Shown: in pieces, positions 8,316 to 15,642 of the stretch
Position numbering within the stretch: position 1 is the first letter of the stretch
Layout of the letters: each line of letters begins with the position of its first letter
Made by a program: the position numbers and the translations under genes
Notes under the pieces: generated by a model
What the model was told of the DNA's origin: nothing
Databases searched by the model: none
Seen by the model: the letters and a program-made list of their open reading frames with translations, nothing else
IMG/VR virus record: IMGVR_UViG_3300033146_003395
Coordinates: 17,736 to 81,735 of that record
Reading direction: 5' to 3' (one strand)
DNA from: a virus
Length of the DNA: 64,000 nt

Positions 8316-9189
8316 AAATCAACCACAAGTAGTTAATCAAAAACAACGTTCTCGTAAAGTTGATAGTGAAGAAAAGCTAGTTGATTACATAAGAACTATG
8401 TTAGGCGAACCAATGATACAAGTAGATGTTTCAGATAACCAAATTCTATTAAATATTGATGAGACAATCAGAAAGTTCAGTGACTTCGCTTTCGGTGGGG
8501 AAGAAACAATAGCATTTGTATATGAAGGGCAAGAAGATGTACAAGATTATAGATTAGACTCAAGAGTCCAAGCTATATTATCAGTATCATGGGCTAATAG
8601 TTTAGGTACTATTAATTATGGAAATGGTGCTGGCGGTGTAAACTTAGGTCCAGGTTGGGGAACAATCGGAATCGGATATGTGCCACATGTTGATTCAATG
8701 GGTAATGTTTCGTCTTTAGAAGGTGGAATGGCTTCAGGTTCTTGTTCAACAGAAGTTTCTGGTGCTGCTGGTGGTGTTGGTAGAGGCTCAAGAATGGATA
8801 GTATGAGTAATGCTTACGCTTCTTTGGCTCAAAGAGATACAATGCAAGCATTATTTGGTAGAGGTGTTAATTTTGAATTCAATAGTAATACAAAAATACT
8901 TCGTGTATTTGAACCAATTGCTGGACCATTTATGATAGAAGCATCTGTGGAATATCAACCAAACCCAGAATATGATGAGATATATACCCATGATTTTATT
9001 AAAAGATATTCTGTAGCATTAACAAGAAGATTATGGTCAACCATTACTGGTAAGTATGATTCTGCTCTTGTTGGAGGAGCAACTATAAATTATGATAAGA
9101 TGCAATCGGAAGCCGAAGCAGAACTTGATAAATTAGATGATGAATTATTAACTAAATGGGCACCAGCGTTAGGAATTTTCAGTGGTTGA
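8308..9189 (+). CDS. 13: Neck (head-completion) protein, T4 gp13-like
   Basis: A 293-residue protein (T4 gp13: 309). The N-terminal half has the neck-protein pattern LVDYIRTMLGEPMIQVDV-x8-NIDETIRKF. The centre is a Gly/Ser/Met-rich loop, about residues 110-175. The C-terminus contains the HDFIKRYSVALTRRLWSTITGKY helix typical of this family. It would complete the head after packaging and join it to the tail. The gp14 partner is not in this window. It converges on the endonuclease at 9169 with a 21-bp overlap. Confidence 0.85.
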   Translation: MDRNQPQVVNQKQRSRKVDSEEKLVDYIRTMLGEPMIQVDVSDNQILLNIDETIRKFSDFAFGGEETIAFVYEGQEDVQDYRLDSRVQAILSVSWANSLGTINYGNGAGGVNLGPGWGTIGIGYVPHVDSMGNVSSLEGGMASGSCSTEVSGAAGGVGRGSRMDSMSNAYASLAQRDTMQALFGRGVNFEFNSNTKILRVFEPIAGPFMIEASVEYQPNPEYDEIYTHDFIKRYSVALTRRLWSTITGKYDSALVGGATINYDKMQSEAEAELDKLDDELLTKWAPALGIFSG

Positions 9190-9975
9190 TTTTGTAAATA
9201 ATTCTTCTAAAGAAATTGATGAATTTGCTTTTTTATTATAATTTTCTTCCCAGGGTATCATTTCCAAATTATGAATATTACCAATATATATTGGTAATAT
9301 TCCATTATTATATCCCTGCAATATACTAAATTTATGATCTAGATGATATTTTCCGTTTACACCAGCCATACCTCTTTTATCTATATTATTTAAGCTTGAT
9401 ATATTCATAGAATTTGTTATTCTATATACTTCTCGCTTATATAATTTATATAACGATAAATTTTCTAAAGTAACCCAATGATTTAATTTTTCTCTTGTCT
9501 CTCTGGTCTTTATCATTGCTTTATTTCTAACTTCTGGTATTTTACTAATATTATTTACGCCATACTTTATTAAACAAGTATTTTTATATTTTTCGATATT
9601 ATTATAATTTTCATCCCCATACCTGTTTAATTTTGTCATTTTAATTTTGTCTACATTACAATAATTTTCATCACCATACCTGCTTAATTTTGTCATTTTA
9701 ATCTGTTCGTTTGATTTTTTTATTTTATCTTTATCATTTTCCCTACATCTAGCACAACAAAATATATTATATCCGTTTTTGAATGATTTGAATTTGACAA
9801 TATTATAATTACATTTCTTACATTTAGGAGGTGATACTAAATTATTATTGAAAGCAAAATAATATTCTTGTTTAGAATTACACCAAGAATACTTAATAGG
9901 TACGGTTATTCTTTTGGACCTATTACTATTTATTTTTCCAGAGGGGCCTATTAACCATTTTATTAGTTTTTTCAT
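9169..9975 (-). CDS. HNH-family homing endonuclease
   Basis: A 268-residue protein. Residues 55-85 hold a Cys-rich zinc element (CKKC and CCARC). Residues 90-150 hold repeats of the type KxxRYGDENYxN, a DNA-binding module common in phage endonucleases. The C-terminus carries an HNH core: YHLDHKFSI, then IGNIHNLEMIPWEENYNKKA. It sits between the gp13 gene and the second gp67-like gene, pointing against them, behind a late promoter and an interleaved-stem leader. A selfish gene with no expected phage function. Confidence 0.85.
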   Translation of the reverse strand: MKKLIKWLIGPSGKINSNRSKRITVPIKYSWCNSKQEYYFAFNNNLVSPPKCKKCNYNIVKFKSFKNGYNIFCCARCRENDKDKIKKSNEQIKMTKLSRYGDENYCNVDKIKMTKLNRYGDENYNNIEKYKNTCLIKYGVNNISKIPEVRNKAMIKTRETREKLNHWVTLENLSLYKLYKREVYRITNSMNISSLNNIDKRGMAGVNGKYHLDHKFSILQGYNNGILPIYIGNIHNLEMIPWEENYNKKANSSISLEELFTKSTTENS

Positions 9976-9994
9976 TTTTATAATCCTTTTAGAT

Positions 9995-10073
9995 TATAAG
10001 AGGACTTCGACGGTCAAATTATAAATGTAGAAGGACCGTCGAAAGAGCTTCTACATTTATAACATCTCTTATA
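9995..10073 (-). ncRNA. Interleaved-stem leader element E1
   Basis: Outer stem 9995-10002 with 10066-10073 (TATAAGAG/CTCTTATA). Inside are two perfect inverted repeats that interleave rather than nest: 10006-10015 with 10034-10043 (TTCGACGGTC) and 10019-10032 with 10049-10062 (TTATAAATGTAGAA). A TATAAATA late promoter on the minus strand ends about 7 bp before the outer stem, so an RNA from it would begin at the stem and continue into the HNH endonuclease. The same architecture with different stem sequences recurs at 41857, 44673, 46640 and 54645. Confidence 0.7.
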
Positions 10074-10079
10074 GTATTT

Positions 10080-10091
10080 TATTTATAAATA
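10080..10091. promoter_or_regulatory. Divergent late promoters
   Basis: Minus-strand TATAAATA at 10080-10087 precedes element E1 and the HNH gene. Plus-strand TATAAATA at 10084-10091 precedes the gp67-like gene at 10116. The two overlap by 4 bp, so they should be mutually exclusive. Confidence 0.7.
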
Positions 10092-10115
10092 TAATAATTA
10101 AAACAAAGGACAAAC

Positions 10116-10427
10116 ATGTCAAAAGTAGATTTAGTAAAAGCTGCTCAAAGTAGAAGCTATATAGAATTTGAAGATTTAGCTCTTCAAGCACTTAAAGAAA
10201 AAGTTCAAGAGAACCCAATTATGACTCAATATTTAGATAAATTAAATATTGCTTCAGGTATAGTTAATGAAGAAGGTGTTTCTAAAGAAGACTTAGCAAA
10301 AGAGTACGGAGTTTCTGTAAAAGAAGTTTCTGATGCTTGGAGTAAAGCTGCTGGTATGGCTAAAGCCGCTGGAAAAGGTTCTAACTTTGGTTATATTGTT
10401 TCTATCGTTAGAGGTATGCTTAAATAA
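10116..10427 (+). CDS. Second gp67-like prohead core protein
   Basis: A 103-residue protein whose first 50 residues are closely similar to the gp67-like protein at 5727 (same DLVKAAQSRSYIEFEDLALQAL--KVQENP pattern). The C-terminal half differs: a helix-turn-helix-like stretch (KEDLAKEYGVSVKEVSDAW) followed by an Ala/Gly-rich AAGMAKAAGKGSNFGYIVSIVRGMLK tail. A plus-strand late promoter and AAAGGACAAAC precede the ATG. A duplicated core protein that has gained a new tail is the simplest reading. Confidence 0.7.
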   Translation: MSKVDLVKAAQSRSYIEFEDLALQALKEKVQENPIMTQYLDKLNIASGIVNEEGVSKEDLAKEYGVSVKEVSDAWSKAAGMAKAAGKGSNFGYIVSIVRGMLK

Positions 10428-10768
10428 ATCTCTATACATACAAAATAAAAGAAATTACTAAAATCTATGATGGTGACACAGTTACTGCAATTATAGATTT
10501 AGGTATGAAAATGTATATTGAAAAATCTATTCGTTTATATGGAATAGACACACCAGAAATTCGCGGTGAAGAAATACCTGAAGGTTTAATTTCACGCGAC
10601 TGGCTTAGGGAAAAATTAAATAATGCTACTGAGATTTATGTTTCAACACATAAAGATAAGAGTGGTAAATATGGTAGATTATTAGGAACTTTATTTATTG
10701 ATAAAGAAATAATTTCTATTAATAATCAATTAGTTCAAGAAGGTTTAGCAGTTTTTAAAACTTACTAA
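10424..10768 (+). CDS. Staphylococcal-nuclease-like (SNase/TNase) protein
   Basis: The frame encodes the SNase core: KIYDGDTVTA, then RLYGIDTPEIRG and DKSGKYGRLLGTLF, with the Asp/Arg/Glu set expected for a calcium-dependent nuclease. The first in-frame ATG (10505) lies after the essential DGDT strand, so the true start must be upstream. The frame is open to 10424, where ATA overlaps the previous stop, with GAGG 9 bp before it. No ATG, GTG or TTG lies in that stretch. It may start at a non-standard codon, be made by frameshift from the gp67-like gene, or have lost its start. Confidence 0.65.
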   Translation: MNLYTYKIKEITKIYDGDTVTAIIDLGMKMYIEKSIRLYGIDTPEIRGEEIPEGLISRDWLREKLNNATEIYVSTHKDKSGKYGRLLGTLFIDKEIISINNQLVQEGLAVFKTY

Positions 10769-10772
10769 CTTA

Positions 10773-11084
10773 CTAATCTGTTGAATTATTTTCTAAACTC
10801 TTCAATAAACTGTAATTTTCTTCAGCCCAAGTTTTATATTGTAACCAATTATTCTTTAAAATAGTTCCATCTATTCTTGGAATAGCGTAATAATCTTCTC
10901 CATTAAAATTAACCATAATAGTTGTATAAGGAACAAACTTCGGTTTGTCTTGTATTGTAGGCAATATACGATTTATATAAACTGTATTTGTAATAATTTC
11001 TGGTTCTATCGGCTCTGGGCAATCTGTACAACCCGTAAAACTAATTACCAATATTGCTGATAATATTAAAAGTACTGTCTTCAT
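10773..11084 (-). CDS. Outer-membrane lipoprotein spanin (o-spanin, Rz1-like)
   Basis: A 103-residue protein with a lipoprotein signal peptide: MKTVLLILSAILVIS followed by FTGC, lipidation at Cys19. The mature part is short and Pro-rich at first (CPEPIEPEI). The start lies 44 bp inside the 3' end of the i-spanin gene in another frame, the usual Rz/Rz1 overlap. It would join outer to inner membrane at the last step of lysis, confirming a Gram-negative host. Confidence 0.75.
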   Translation of the reverse strand: MKTVLLILSAILVISFTGCTDCPEPIEPEIITNTVYINRILPTIQDKPKFVPYTTIMVNFNGEDYYAIPRIDGTILKNNWLQYKTWAEENYSLLKSLENNSTD

Positions 11085-11478
11085 CTTCTACCTTTGTTTT
11101 GATTTTTACTTTACACTCTTTATACACAATTGTTTCAGGATACTGTACAGGTTTTTTAAGCTCTTTAATATCATTTCTTAATGTTAGTATTAATTTATCT
11201 TTTAATACTAAACTCTTATTATAAAAACCTTTAAGCACTATTGAATCTCTCTTCATGTCTTTGATAACATAGTTATTACTATTATTAACATGTTTACATG
11301 CTCTAACATTTAAATTTAATGTATTATTATTATTTCTTAATAGTAATATAATTGAATCTTTTTTATTAATAGTAGACTCTAAACTCAAAATATTTGTAAA
11401 TTGGTATAATATATATCCAATTAAAAATATAATACCTAGAACCTTAGGGTCTTTTAATAAATTTAATATAACACTCAT
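11041..11478 (-). CDS. Inner-membrane spanin (i-spanin, Rz-like)
   Basis: A 145-residue protein with one N-terminal transmembrane segment (about 12-30), then a long charged periplasmic region with predicted helices (Lys/Asp/Asn-rich). Size, topology, position after the holin-like gene and overlap with a lipoprotein gene fit an i-spanin. The start overlaps the holin stop by 4 bp (ATGA). Confidence 0.7.
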   Translation of the reverse strand: MSVILNLLKDPKVLGIIFLIGYILYQFTNILSLESTINKKDSIILLLRNNNNTLNLNVRACKHVNNSNNYVIKDMKRDSIVLKGFYNKSLVLKDKLILTLRNDIKELKKPVQYPETIVYKECKVKIKTKVEDEDSTFNIISNIGN

Positions 11479-11690
11479 TTGTCATCTGCTCCTTGTGAAG
11501 GTTTGCTAAATAAATTAGCACCTATAATACCAGCCATAGATGTAAAAAATGTTCCAGCTATCATTGCTAAATCTATTACACTTTTATCTACAGCAACTAA
11601 ACCCATTAATCCAAACATTACTGCAATCATTGCAAATAATGCTAACCAAACGAGTTTTTTACGTTGCTCTTCTTTTTGAGATTTAGTCAT
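11475..11690 (-). CDS. Holin-like small membrane protein
   Basis: A 71-residue protein with a charged N-terminus (MTKSQKEEQRKK), two hydrophobic segments (about 13-33 and 40-60) and a polar tail. Two-segment topology and location between endolysin and spanin genes support a holin. No family-specific motif is visible, so it could instead be another lysis-accessory membrane protein. Confidence 0.6.
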   Translation of the reverse strand: MTKSQKEEQRKKLVWLALFAMIAVMFGLMGLVAVDKSVIDLAMIAGTFFTSMAGIIGANLFSKPSQGADDK

Positions 11691-11698
11691 CTTATTCC

Positions 11699-12106
11699 TT
11701 ATGAGTAAAAACTAAGTAAAGTATCTGAGTTCCTAACATCTATATGTAACCAGCTAATTCCTAGTTCAATTCCTTTGATATATGGAAATTCTTCCGGGTT
11801 ATCTAAAATATATTGTCTAACTTCTTCAACATTGTACTTACTAAAAATTGCATCTATGGCATTTCCTAATGAATGCTGAGATGTAGAAGAATAATATTGG
11901 CTAGTAGGTGTTCTTAAACCGGAATCTACTCGTGAGCCATTCCATTTCCAAGTATTAATACTCATTGAGCCATCTGGAAATTTTTCTTTAATTGTATCTA
12001 TTGTTTTAAGTAATAGTGGATTAATTAACTGCCATGCTCTCTGCCCGCGTTTATTAAAAATATCTTCGGGTACTAATTCTTCTATAATAAAATGTTTAGA
12101 TTTCAT
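11699..12106 (-). CDS. Endolysin, peptidase M15 (LAS) family
   Basis: A 135-residue zinc peptidase, probably cleaving peptide cross-links of peptidoglycan (L-Ala-D-Glu or DD-carboxypeptidase type). The zinc ligands are readable: H78 and D85 in SQHSLGNAIDAI, and H121 in SWLHIDVR. No signal peptide, so it needs the holin next to it. It is first in the minus-strand lysis cassette, with a TATAAATA late promoter at 12121-12128 and AAAGGAAAATT before the ATG. Confidence 0.88.
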   Translation of the reverse strand: MKSKHFIIEELVPEDIFNKRGQRAWQLINPLLLKTIDTIKEKFPDGSMSINTWKWNGSRVDSGLRTPTSQYYSSTSQHSLGNAIDAIFSKYNVEEVRQYILDNPEEFPYIKGIELGISWLHIDVRNSDTLLSFYS

Positions 12107-12120
12107 AATTTTCCTTTAAT

Positions 12121-12128
12121 TATTTATA
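12121..12128 (-). promoter_or_regulatory. Late promoter of the lysis cassette
   Basis: Minus-strand TATAAATA 15 bp upstream of the endolysin start, so endolysin, holin and spanins should be expressed late. Confidence 0.75.
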
Positions 12129-12140
12129 AATTTAAGCTCG

Positions 12141-12164
12141 GTTTAATATTAAACATGTTATAAT
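12141..12164 (+). promoter_or_regulatory. Early/middle promoter with upstream inverted repeat
   Basis: Inverted repeat GTTTAA-TA-TTAAAC at 12141-12154, spacer ATGT, then -10 TATAAT at 12159-12164. One of the promoter family found throughout the plus-strand early genes; it drives the genes from 12189. Confidence 0.8.
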
Positions 12165-12188
12165 ATAGTATATAAAGAAGGATATTAC

Positions 12189-12602
12189 ATGGATGATTAT
12201 AAAGATACTATGACTGAATTTGAATTGTTAACTGAAGTGCAAAAGAACTATAAAAGTTTTCTTGATATTGATAAAGCCTTAGCTATTTTTGAACTTGAGA
12301 ACGGCTATAGACCTGATATTATTATAGAAGACCCAAATGATTTTGAAAATGGTTTAGTTGTTCAAGAAACAATTGATAAAATTAATGAAATTAATGGTAA
12401 TGATTTTTGTACAGTAGAAGCAATGGTTTATATGAAAAAACTGGAAAAACTGCAAGAAAGTGGTGAATGTAATATGATCGCTGGTGATGTGAGAGCACGT
12501 ATACAAAGTTATTTATTAGTCGATTATATTGAGGCATCGGTTATTCACCATGCTTATATTGAACATTATTCTGAACTATATCGCCCAGAGACTACAATAT
12601 GA
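12189..12602 (+). CDS. Hypothetical early protein
   Basis: A 137-residue acidic, largely helical protein, first in an early operon. SD-like GAAGGATATT precedes the ATG. No motif or family recognised. It ends in PETTI, not in the PEYFV tag, and overlaps the next start by 4 bp (ATGA). Confidence 0.75.
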   Translation: MDDYKDTMTEFELLTEVQKNYKSFLDIDKALAIFELENGYRPDIIIEDPNDFENGLVVQETIDKINEINGNDFCTVEAMVYMKKLEKLQESGECNMIAGDVRARIQSYLLVDYIEASVIHHAYIEHYSELYRPETTI

Positions 12603-12847
12603 TTTTTGAATTTACAAATTTACAAACATACAGGGTAGAAAATAATTTATATGAATTATTAATTATTCCGCCAAATCATAATATCGTTGCTATGATGAGT
12701 AAAAATGAATTTACAATTACCGTAAGTGTTAATAATTTTAATTACTTGGGAGTTTTCCCTGATGCACAACGAGCACAAGAAAATTTTAAAAGATTATCTA
12801 TAGCTTTATGTTATAATGAAGAAGACCACCCAGAAAGATTTGTATGA
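12599..12847 (+). CDS. Small hypothetical protein ending in HPERFV
   Basis: An 82-residue protein, probably mostly beta strand in its first half. C-terminus HPERFV, a variant of the PEYFV tag. Both ends overlap neighbours by the ATGA junction, so translation is coupled along the operon. Confidence 0.75.
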   Translation: MIFEFTNLQTYRVENNLYELLIIPPNHNIVAMMSKNEFTITVSVNNFNYLGVFPDAQRAQENFKRLSIALCYNEEDHPERFV

Positions 12848-13014
12848 TAATTGATGAAATGAAATTCCTTACTTTTTTACAAGGATTAACTGAACAACAA
12901 TTAAAAACGGCAATTAATTTAGTTAAAAGAGATTTGTATGTATTTAATAATGTACAAAGTGACATAGAAAAAATGGAAATAATTGCAGAATTTTTTCCGG
13001 AGTATTTGGTTTAA
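12844..13014 (+). CDS. Small hypothetical protein ending in FPEYLV
   Basis: A 56-residue helical protein (MIIDEMKFLTFLQGL...) starting on the ATG of the ATGA overlap at 12844 and ending in FPEYLV. Supported by the overlap, the tag, and the lack of any other frame here. It ends just before the promoter of the topoisomerase gene. Confidence 0.65.
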   Translation: MIIDEMKFLTFLQGLTEQQLKTAINLVKRDLYVFNNVQSDIEKMEIIAEFFPEYLV

Positions 13015-13018
13015 TATA

Positions 13019-13042
13019 AATTTAATATTAAGATGATATAAT
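13019..13042 (+). promoter_or_regulatory. Promoter of topoisomerase large-subunit gene
   Basis: A -10 TATAAT at 13037-13042 preceded by a degenerate palindrome (TTAATATTAA) in the position of the inverted repeat seen at the other early promoters. Confidence 0.65.
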
Positions 13043-13058
13043 AAGTAAAAGGATAAGA

Positions 13059-14933
13059 ATGTCATTAAAGAAATTACAACCCGAAACAATTTATGAAGAA
13101 ACCCAACGTGAGGCTATTGTAAACAGACCGCACAATCTTGCTGGTTCAGTGAAGAGAATGAAAAAAGAGCGTTTTACTATTTCAAAAGACGAGATTAAAT
13201 TACAAGAAACAAATACAATCCCAGCATTACTTAAACTGTTTATGGAAGCATTAGATAATCCTATCGATGTTGCTATCAAAGGTGGTTGTAATCTTATTCA
13301 AGTTAATGTAGATGCTAAATCTATTAGAATTCGTGATAATGGTTATGGTATTTCATCAGCGATAGGAGCAAATGGTGAATATGTTTTATATAAAGCAATG
13401 TGTAAATATAACACATCTGCAAATTATGCTAAAGATGTAAAAGGTCAAGGGCAAAAAGGTGTAAATGGTATTGGTATTAAACTTTGTACGACACTAAGTT
13501 CTTACTTTAAAGTTATTTCAGATGATGGAGTAAAACAAGTAACTGTTATTGCAAAAGATAATAACTTCGTTCACGAAGTTGATGAAGCAAAAACAACAGG
13601 TCAAACTGGAGTTGAAATTAAATTCAAACCAGATTTTAACTTATTTGATACTAATGAAATTGATGAAGAGCATTTAGATAGAATGTATGAATATACATTA
13701 ATCCAAGCATTGACATATCCTGATATTACTTTTAAATTCAATAATAGAGTTATTAAATATACACCAAAGAAATTTCTAGATTTATTTAAAACTGATTATA
13801 TTTCTGATAATCAAGATGACTATTTTATTAGTATCATGCCAAATGCAATGGATGATTTTAGACAAGTATCATTTATTAATGGGCTAGAGACATACAAGGG
13901 TGGTTCTCATATCGATTTTGTTATGGATAAAATCGTTGCTGGAATTAGAACTAAACTTATTAGAAAGCACAAAGGTATTAAACCAGGTGATATTAGGAAT
14001 AAGTTACAGTTAGTTCTAATCGGGAAGGGTATGAAAAATATTGACTGGGAAGGTCAAACTAAATCTGAAATGTCAACACCTAATTCTATATTAGCCGATT
14101 ATTTTAAGAATACAGATTTTGATAAGTTCATTGCTCGTATTTTAAAGAACCCAGATATTATCGACCCAATTACTGAGATTTTTAAACTTAAAGAAGAAGC
14201 TAAGAAAAACTTAGAGCTTAAAAAGTTAGATAGAAAAGGTAAAAAGAAACCTAAATCAGAAAAATTTATGCCTCCAATTGGAGCATGGAAAAATTGTTTT
14301 GTTTGTGAGGGAGACTCTGCAGCAAACTCTGTTTCTAAAATTTTAGGTAGACAAGGTAATGGATTTTATGCAATGTTTGGTGTTCCACCAAACGCTTATG
14401 ATATGGCAATGAAAGATATTATTAAATCTAAAAAAATGTTAGACTTAAAAGACATTCTAGGTTTAAAATTTTCTGAAACTGTTCAAAATGAAATTAATTT
14501 TGATAATATTGTTATCACAACCGATTTCGATTTACCTGGACATTTTATTACTGGTCAACTTATTGGACTATTATATAAATTTGGTAAGAATTTATTTGAA
14601 GAAGGTAGAGTACGTAGATTTATTACTCCTCTTTTAATAGCTACAGATAAAAAGGAGAAGATTGTAGAATGGTTTTATAGTTTCGATGATTATAAAGAAT
14701 TTGAAAAGAAAAATAAATCTAAAAATTATAATTATGACTATAAAAAAGGGTTAGGTAGTTTTGACCCAGAAGAACTAGAGGTAGTTATTGCAAAAGATGG
14801 CCTAGAAAATATGATGGAAATATTCACATTGGATAATATAGCACCTAAGACAATAGATAATTGGCTAGGCGGGGATTCAACACCAAGAAAAGAATATTTG
14901 GCAGATTATAAGTTTGATATTATGAGTATGTAG
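13059..14933 (+). CDS. 39: DNA topoisomerase II large subunit, T4 gp39/gp60-like
   Basis: A 624-residue type IIA topoisomerase subunit. It has a GHKL ATPase domain (ALDNPIDVA near 62-73; IRDNGYGISS; GQKGVNGIGIKLC) and a Toprim domain (CEGDSAANS near residue 416; TTDFDLPGH near 487). In T4 this protein is split between genes 39 and 60; here one frame covers both. With gp52 it would form the ATP-dependent enzyme that relieves torsional stress at phage replication origins. A GIY-YIG endonuclease follows at once, then gp52. AAAGGATAAGA precedes the ATG. Confidence 0.95.
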   Translation: MSLKKLQPETIYEETQREAIVNRPHNLAGSVKRMKKERFTISKDEIKLQETNTIPALLKLFMEALDNPIDVAIKGGCNLIQVNVDAKSIRIRDNGYGISSAIGANGEYVLYKAMCKYNTSANYAKDVKGQGQKGVNGIGIKLCTTLSSYFKVISDDGVKQVTVIAKDNNFVHEVDEAKTTGQTGVEIKFKPDFNLFDTNEIDEEHLDRMYEYTLIQALTYPDITFKFNNRVIKYTPKKFLDLFKTDYISDNQDDYFISIMPNAMDDFRQVSFINGLETYKGGSHIDFVMDKIVAGIRTKLIRKHKGIKPGDIRNKLQLVLIGKGMKNIDWEGQTKSEMSTPNSILADYFKNTDFDKFIARILKNPDIIDPITEIFKLKEEAKKNLELKKLDRKGKKKPKSEKFMPPIGAWKNCFVCEGDSAANSVSKILGRQGNGFYAMFGVPPNAYDMAMKDIIKSKKMLDLKDILGLKFSETVQNEINFDNIVITTDFDLPGHFITGQLIGLLYKFGKNLFEEGRVRRFITPLLIATDKKEKIVEWFYSFDDYKEFEKKNKSKNYNYDYKKGLGSFDPEELEVVIAKDGLENMMEIFTLDNIAPKTIDNWLGGDSTPRKEYLADYKFDIMSM

Positions 14934-14976
14934 GTCTGGGTTGTTGGGAATTATAAATAATGAAAAGGATAAAATA

Positions 14977-15642
14977 ATGAAATCCAATATTTATAAAGTA
15001 ACATCTAAAACCTCTGGTAAATCTTATATAGGTAAAACTATCAAATCAATATTAAAAAGATTTGATGAACATGTATGGCATAGTTTAAATGAAAATTGCT
15101 TGAAGACACATTTTCATAATGCTATAAAAAAATATGGTAAAGGTGACTTTATTATTGAATTATTAGAATGTGCAGAGAATACTTTAGCAAGTGAGAGGGA
15201 AATATATTGGATAGATTACTTTGATACATTTAATGGCGAAGGCTATAATATGACTGTAGGTGGAGAAGGGTTTGGCATAGGAGAAAATCATCCAATGTAT
15301 AATTCAGCTAGATTCGGAGAATTAAATCCATTTTTTGGTAAAGAACATTCCGAAGAAGCTAAGAAAAAAATTTCAGATGAAGCTAAAGGTTTAGTAGTAG
15401 CAAGAAATAAGGTTACAGGGGAAGTTACTAAAATATTAAAAGAAGAATTTGATTTAAATAATAATTTGGTAGGTATTACTAATGGAATTAAATTACCAAA
15501 ATCTCACAGAGATAATATATCTAAAAGCACCATAGGTAAGAGTAAACCAAGAGTTATATGCGATTTATGTGGATTAAGTATAGATACTAGTAATTTAAAA
15601 AGACACAAAAACGGTAAAAATTGTAAAAAGGAAACACAATGA
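14977..15642 (+). CDS. GIY-YIG homing endonuclease between topoisomerase genes
   Basis: A 221-residue endonuclease with a textbook GIY-YIG start (NIYKVTSKTSGKSYIGKT near 3-20), R in KRFDEHV, a Glu in the SEREIYWIDYF helix, NUMOD3-like GENHPMYN and GELNPFFGKEHSEEAKKKIS repeats, and a C-terminal zinc-finger-like CDLCGLS-x12-C. The ATG at 14977 follows AAAAGGATAAAAT and is preferred to an upstream TTG in frame. It overlaps the gp52 start by 4 bp. T4 also has a mobile endonuclease in its large-subunit gene region (mobA near gene 60). Confidence 0.88.
   Translation: MKSNIYKVTSKTSGKSYIGKTIKSILKRFDEHVWHSLNENCLKTHFHNAIKKYGKGDFIIELLECAENTLASEREIYWIDYFDTFNGEGYNMTVGGEGFGIGENHPMYNSARFGELNPFFGKEHSEEAKKKISDEAKGLVVARNKVTGEVTKILKEEFDLNNNLVGITNGIKLPKSHRDNISKSTIGKSKPRVICDLCGLSIDTSNLKRHKNGKNCKKETQ

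Noticed and set aside
10773-11478. Spanin genes as host lipoprotein genes
   Set aside because: The overlap of a lipoprotein frame within a one-span membrane protein gene, after holin and endolysin genes, is the classic phage spanin arrangement.
7662-15642. Group I introns carrying the homing endonucleases
   Set aside because: Flanking genes are complete and not split, and I see no group I core (P3-P7) around the endonucleases; they are free-standing.
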